A DNA stretch of 64,000 bases from Nesterenkonia muleiensis (lineage in GTDB: Bacteria; Actinomycetota; Actinomycetes; Actinomycetales; Micrococcaceae). The notes beneath the pieces are model-generated. The model did not search any database and was not told the origin of the DNA. It saw only the letters and a list, made by a program, of their open reading frames with translations. Positions within the stretch are counted from its first letter, which is position 1, and each line of letters starts with the position of its first letter. Below, in pieces: positions 62,607-64,000 of the stretch. The DNA lies in NCBI RefSeq assembly GCF_003600155.1, contig NZ_QWLD01000050.1, positions 54,098-118,097 on the forward strand. Direction: 5' to 3'. The position numbers and the translations under genes were made by a program.

Positions 62607-62743
62607 TACGCTCCCAGAACGGCTTAAGCTCAGCCCCAGCAAGGTCCACTTCATCCCCAGCGGCAGTCTCCGATCCTCCTCATGTCTTCAGGGAGTTCCC
62701 GACCACTACAGGGGACGAAGTTCGTCAGCGACTGGAGGCACTT
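62584..62743 (+). repeat. Diverged 160-bp direct repeat, copy B
   Basis: Partner of 53639-53800 in the same orientation, 8.9 kb apart. Copy B partly overlaps the HAD-like fragment. The pair brackets the lower-GC segment with the PD-(D/E)XK-like, WYL and DUF6414-like genes. Confidence 0.65.
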
Positions 62744-62769
62744 CTACTCGTGCCAGATAGGATCGGCGT

Positions 62770-63552
62770 GTGTTTCCTAGAAGCCCTGAGATCCAGTTCG
62801 TATTTGACGAGTTGACCACCGTACTACCTGCCGGTGTTCTGGGGTTCTACCTCTGTGGTTCTGTCGCCCGTGGAGAGCAAGGTCCACACAGCGACCTCGA
62901 CCTTGTTACTTTCACCCCGCGATCTCTGACGGTGGATGAACGCCGACGACTCACTGAGACTCTTCTCGATGTCTCAGGATGGACCGGGCATGCAAAGAGC
63001 TTTCCTGAAGTAGCTCATCGTCGCCCCGTGGAATTCACCTCTTTCGTACTCGAAGACGTTAAGCACTGGCAGCACCCACCTACGGTGGACTATCAGTACG
63101 GCGAATGGCTTCGCGCTGATATCGTGGCAGGGCAACTTCCTCAGTCACACGAAGATCCAGATGCCACGCTCTTCCTCGAAGACGCTCGACAAAACAACCA
63201 GACAATCTGCGGAACTGAACTACAAAATCTTTTGCCTCCACCTCCATCTGGGCTCCTATCTCGTGCCTGCCAGGATGCTGCCCCAACACTAATGGAGGAA
63301 CTGGATGACGATACTCGCAATGTCCTGTTGACTCTGGCGCGAATGGCAGTGACCATCTCCACAGGAACCATCGTTTCCAAAGCTCGCGCCGCTCAACTCA
63401 CCGCGCCGCGCTTGCCGCAAATTGAAGCAGACCTCTTACGACGAGCCGCTGCCGAATACCAAGGAACAACCAGCGTGGACTGGCCCCAGGAAACCCACGT
63501 ATCTCAAGAACTTGCCCGGCAACTTTTCGGTCTCGTCACCACGGCGCAGTAA
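62770..63552 (+). CDS. Aminoglycoside adenylyltransferase-like nucleotidyltransferase
   Basis: 260 aa. GFYLCGSVARGEQGPHSDLD is the nucleotidyltransferase GS-x(10)-DxD motif, followed by a C-terminal helical domain (NVLLTLARMAVTISTGTIVS, KARAA), the AadA/ANT(3'')-like DUF4111 layout. Activity on drugs is not shown. GTG 62770 as start; upstream SD unclear. Confidence 0.8.
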   Translation: MFPRSPEIQFVFDELTTVLPAGVLGFYLCGSVARGEQGPHSDLDLVTFTPRSLTVDERRRLTETLLDVSGWTGHAKSFPEVAHRRPVEFTSFVLEDVKHWQHPPTVDYQYGEWLRADIVAGQLPQSHEDPDATLFLEDARQNNQTICGTELQNLLPPPPSGLLSRACQDAAPTLMEELDDDTRNVLLTLARMAVTISTGTIVSKARAAQLTAPRLPQIEADLLRRAAAEYQGTTSVDWPQETHVSQELARQLFGLVTTAQ

Positions 63553-63563
63553 CAGGTGAACTA

Positions 63564-63935
63564 TTAGGAGCCAGCAGGAATTGGTGTCTGTTGATAGGAC
63601 GCTAGTCGCCATTCGCCCTCGCGCCGCACATAGACACTGGACATCAACGCTTGAAACTCAGGATCGGCTCCGCCACGCCACGCTATACCTTTGTAAGCAA
63701 GCACAGCAGAGGACTCATCCAGCGGAATCAACCGTTCCTCTGAGATCTCATACCGACTCCAGGGCGGGGCATCATTCAGAGACTCGATGACCTGGTCACG
63801 AGTGAAGACAAGCCCCTGAGCCAGCACTATGACCCCATCCTCGGTCATGATCTTCCCATAGAAATCTGCACCAGTACTCGAGCACAGCGACTGCCACCCC
63901 GCGTGCTCTAACTCCAGTAACTCACAGATATCCAT
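63564..63935 (-). CDS. SnoaL/DUF4440-like NTF2-fold protein
   Basis: 123 aa. ICELLELEHAGWQSL, GADFYGKIMTEDGVIVLA, APPWSRYEISEERLIPLDES and SSVYVRREGEWRLASYQQTP follow the NTF2-like fold of DUF4440 proteins, some of which bind small ligands. ATG 63935 chosen; a GTG at 63959 is an alternative. Upstream sequence to 64000 shows no further gene. Confidence 0.8.
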   Translation of the reverse strand: MDICELLELEHAGWQSLCSSTGADFYGKIMTEDGVIVLAQGLVFTRDQVIESLNDAPPWSRYEISEERLIPLDESSAVLAYKGIAWRGGADPEFQALMSSVYVRREGEWRLASYQQTPIPAGS

Positions 63936-64000
63936 GCCCCCGTTAGCTTCTAAGAACACCAGTTCTCCGACAGGATAAGTGGTGTTGTCCGGTCCGGCTC

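Overview
The window is high-GC bacterial DNA from an actinomycete, most likely a Micrococcaceae member (Nesterenkonia/Arthrobacter-like). That placement is inferred from gene families and synteny: pncB-clpS-DUF2017, MBL hydrolase, rph and rdgB sit as in Mycobacterium but more compactly; ddl-gpsA-plsC-murA-leuDC sits beside a divergent IclR regulator; and DUF3039, DUF2017 and SbcCD are present. Many genes start 6-8 nt after a TANNNT box, which suggests frequent leaderless mRNAs, as in other actinobacteria.

0-31.6 kb is mostly core. It holds the trigger factor 5' end, tRNA-Pro, tRNA-Lys and tRNA-Leu, a thiol peroxidase, an oligopeptide-type binding protein starting 1 nt after tRNA-Leu, and mqo. 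An alpha/beta hydrolase, sbcCD with a small membrane gene, a degenerate ADP-ribosylglycohydrolase-like gene and a DEDDh exonuclease with BRCT follow. Next come rdgB-rph-MBL-DUF2017-clpS, the divergent NAD-salvage pair pncB/pncA, an overlapping operon ending in an S41 peptidase, an epimerase gene flanked by two long palindromes, a helicase, and then DUF3039, ddl-gpsA-plsC, murA and leuDC.

31.6-52 kb is mixed. It has the leu IclR regulator, ugd, thiL, an aminotransferase and a trans-sulfuration enzyme. After these lies a patchwork of three type II toxin-antitoxin loci with toxin and antitoxin fragments, alpha/beta hydrolases, phosphotransferases (one a pseudogene), NUDIX, DHFR-like, PNPOx-like, a tandem-HTH MerR regulator, an arginase-like protein, LtrA and DUF2252.

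53-64 kb is visibly lower in GC and looks acquired. It opens with an 800-bp gene-poor tract of hairpins and repeated AAAACCAGCCA boxes. A diverged 160-bp direct repeat occurs at 53.64 and 62.58 kb and brackets a segment with RidA, a DUF5677-like protein, a small operon with a GNAT enzyme, a 512-residue protein with a PD-(D/E)XK-like core, a WYL regulator and a DUF6414-like protein. This is the best place for an undescribed, possibly defence-related system. A nucleotidyltransferase and a SnoaL-like protein close the window.
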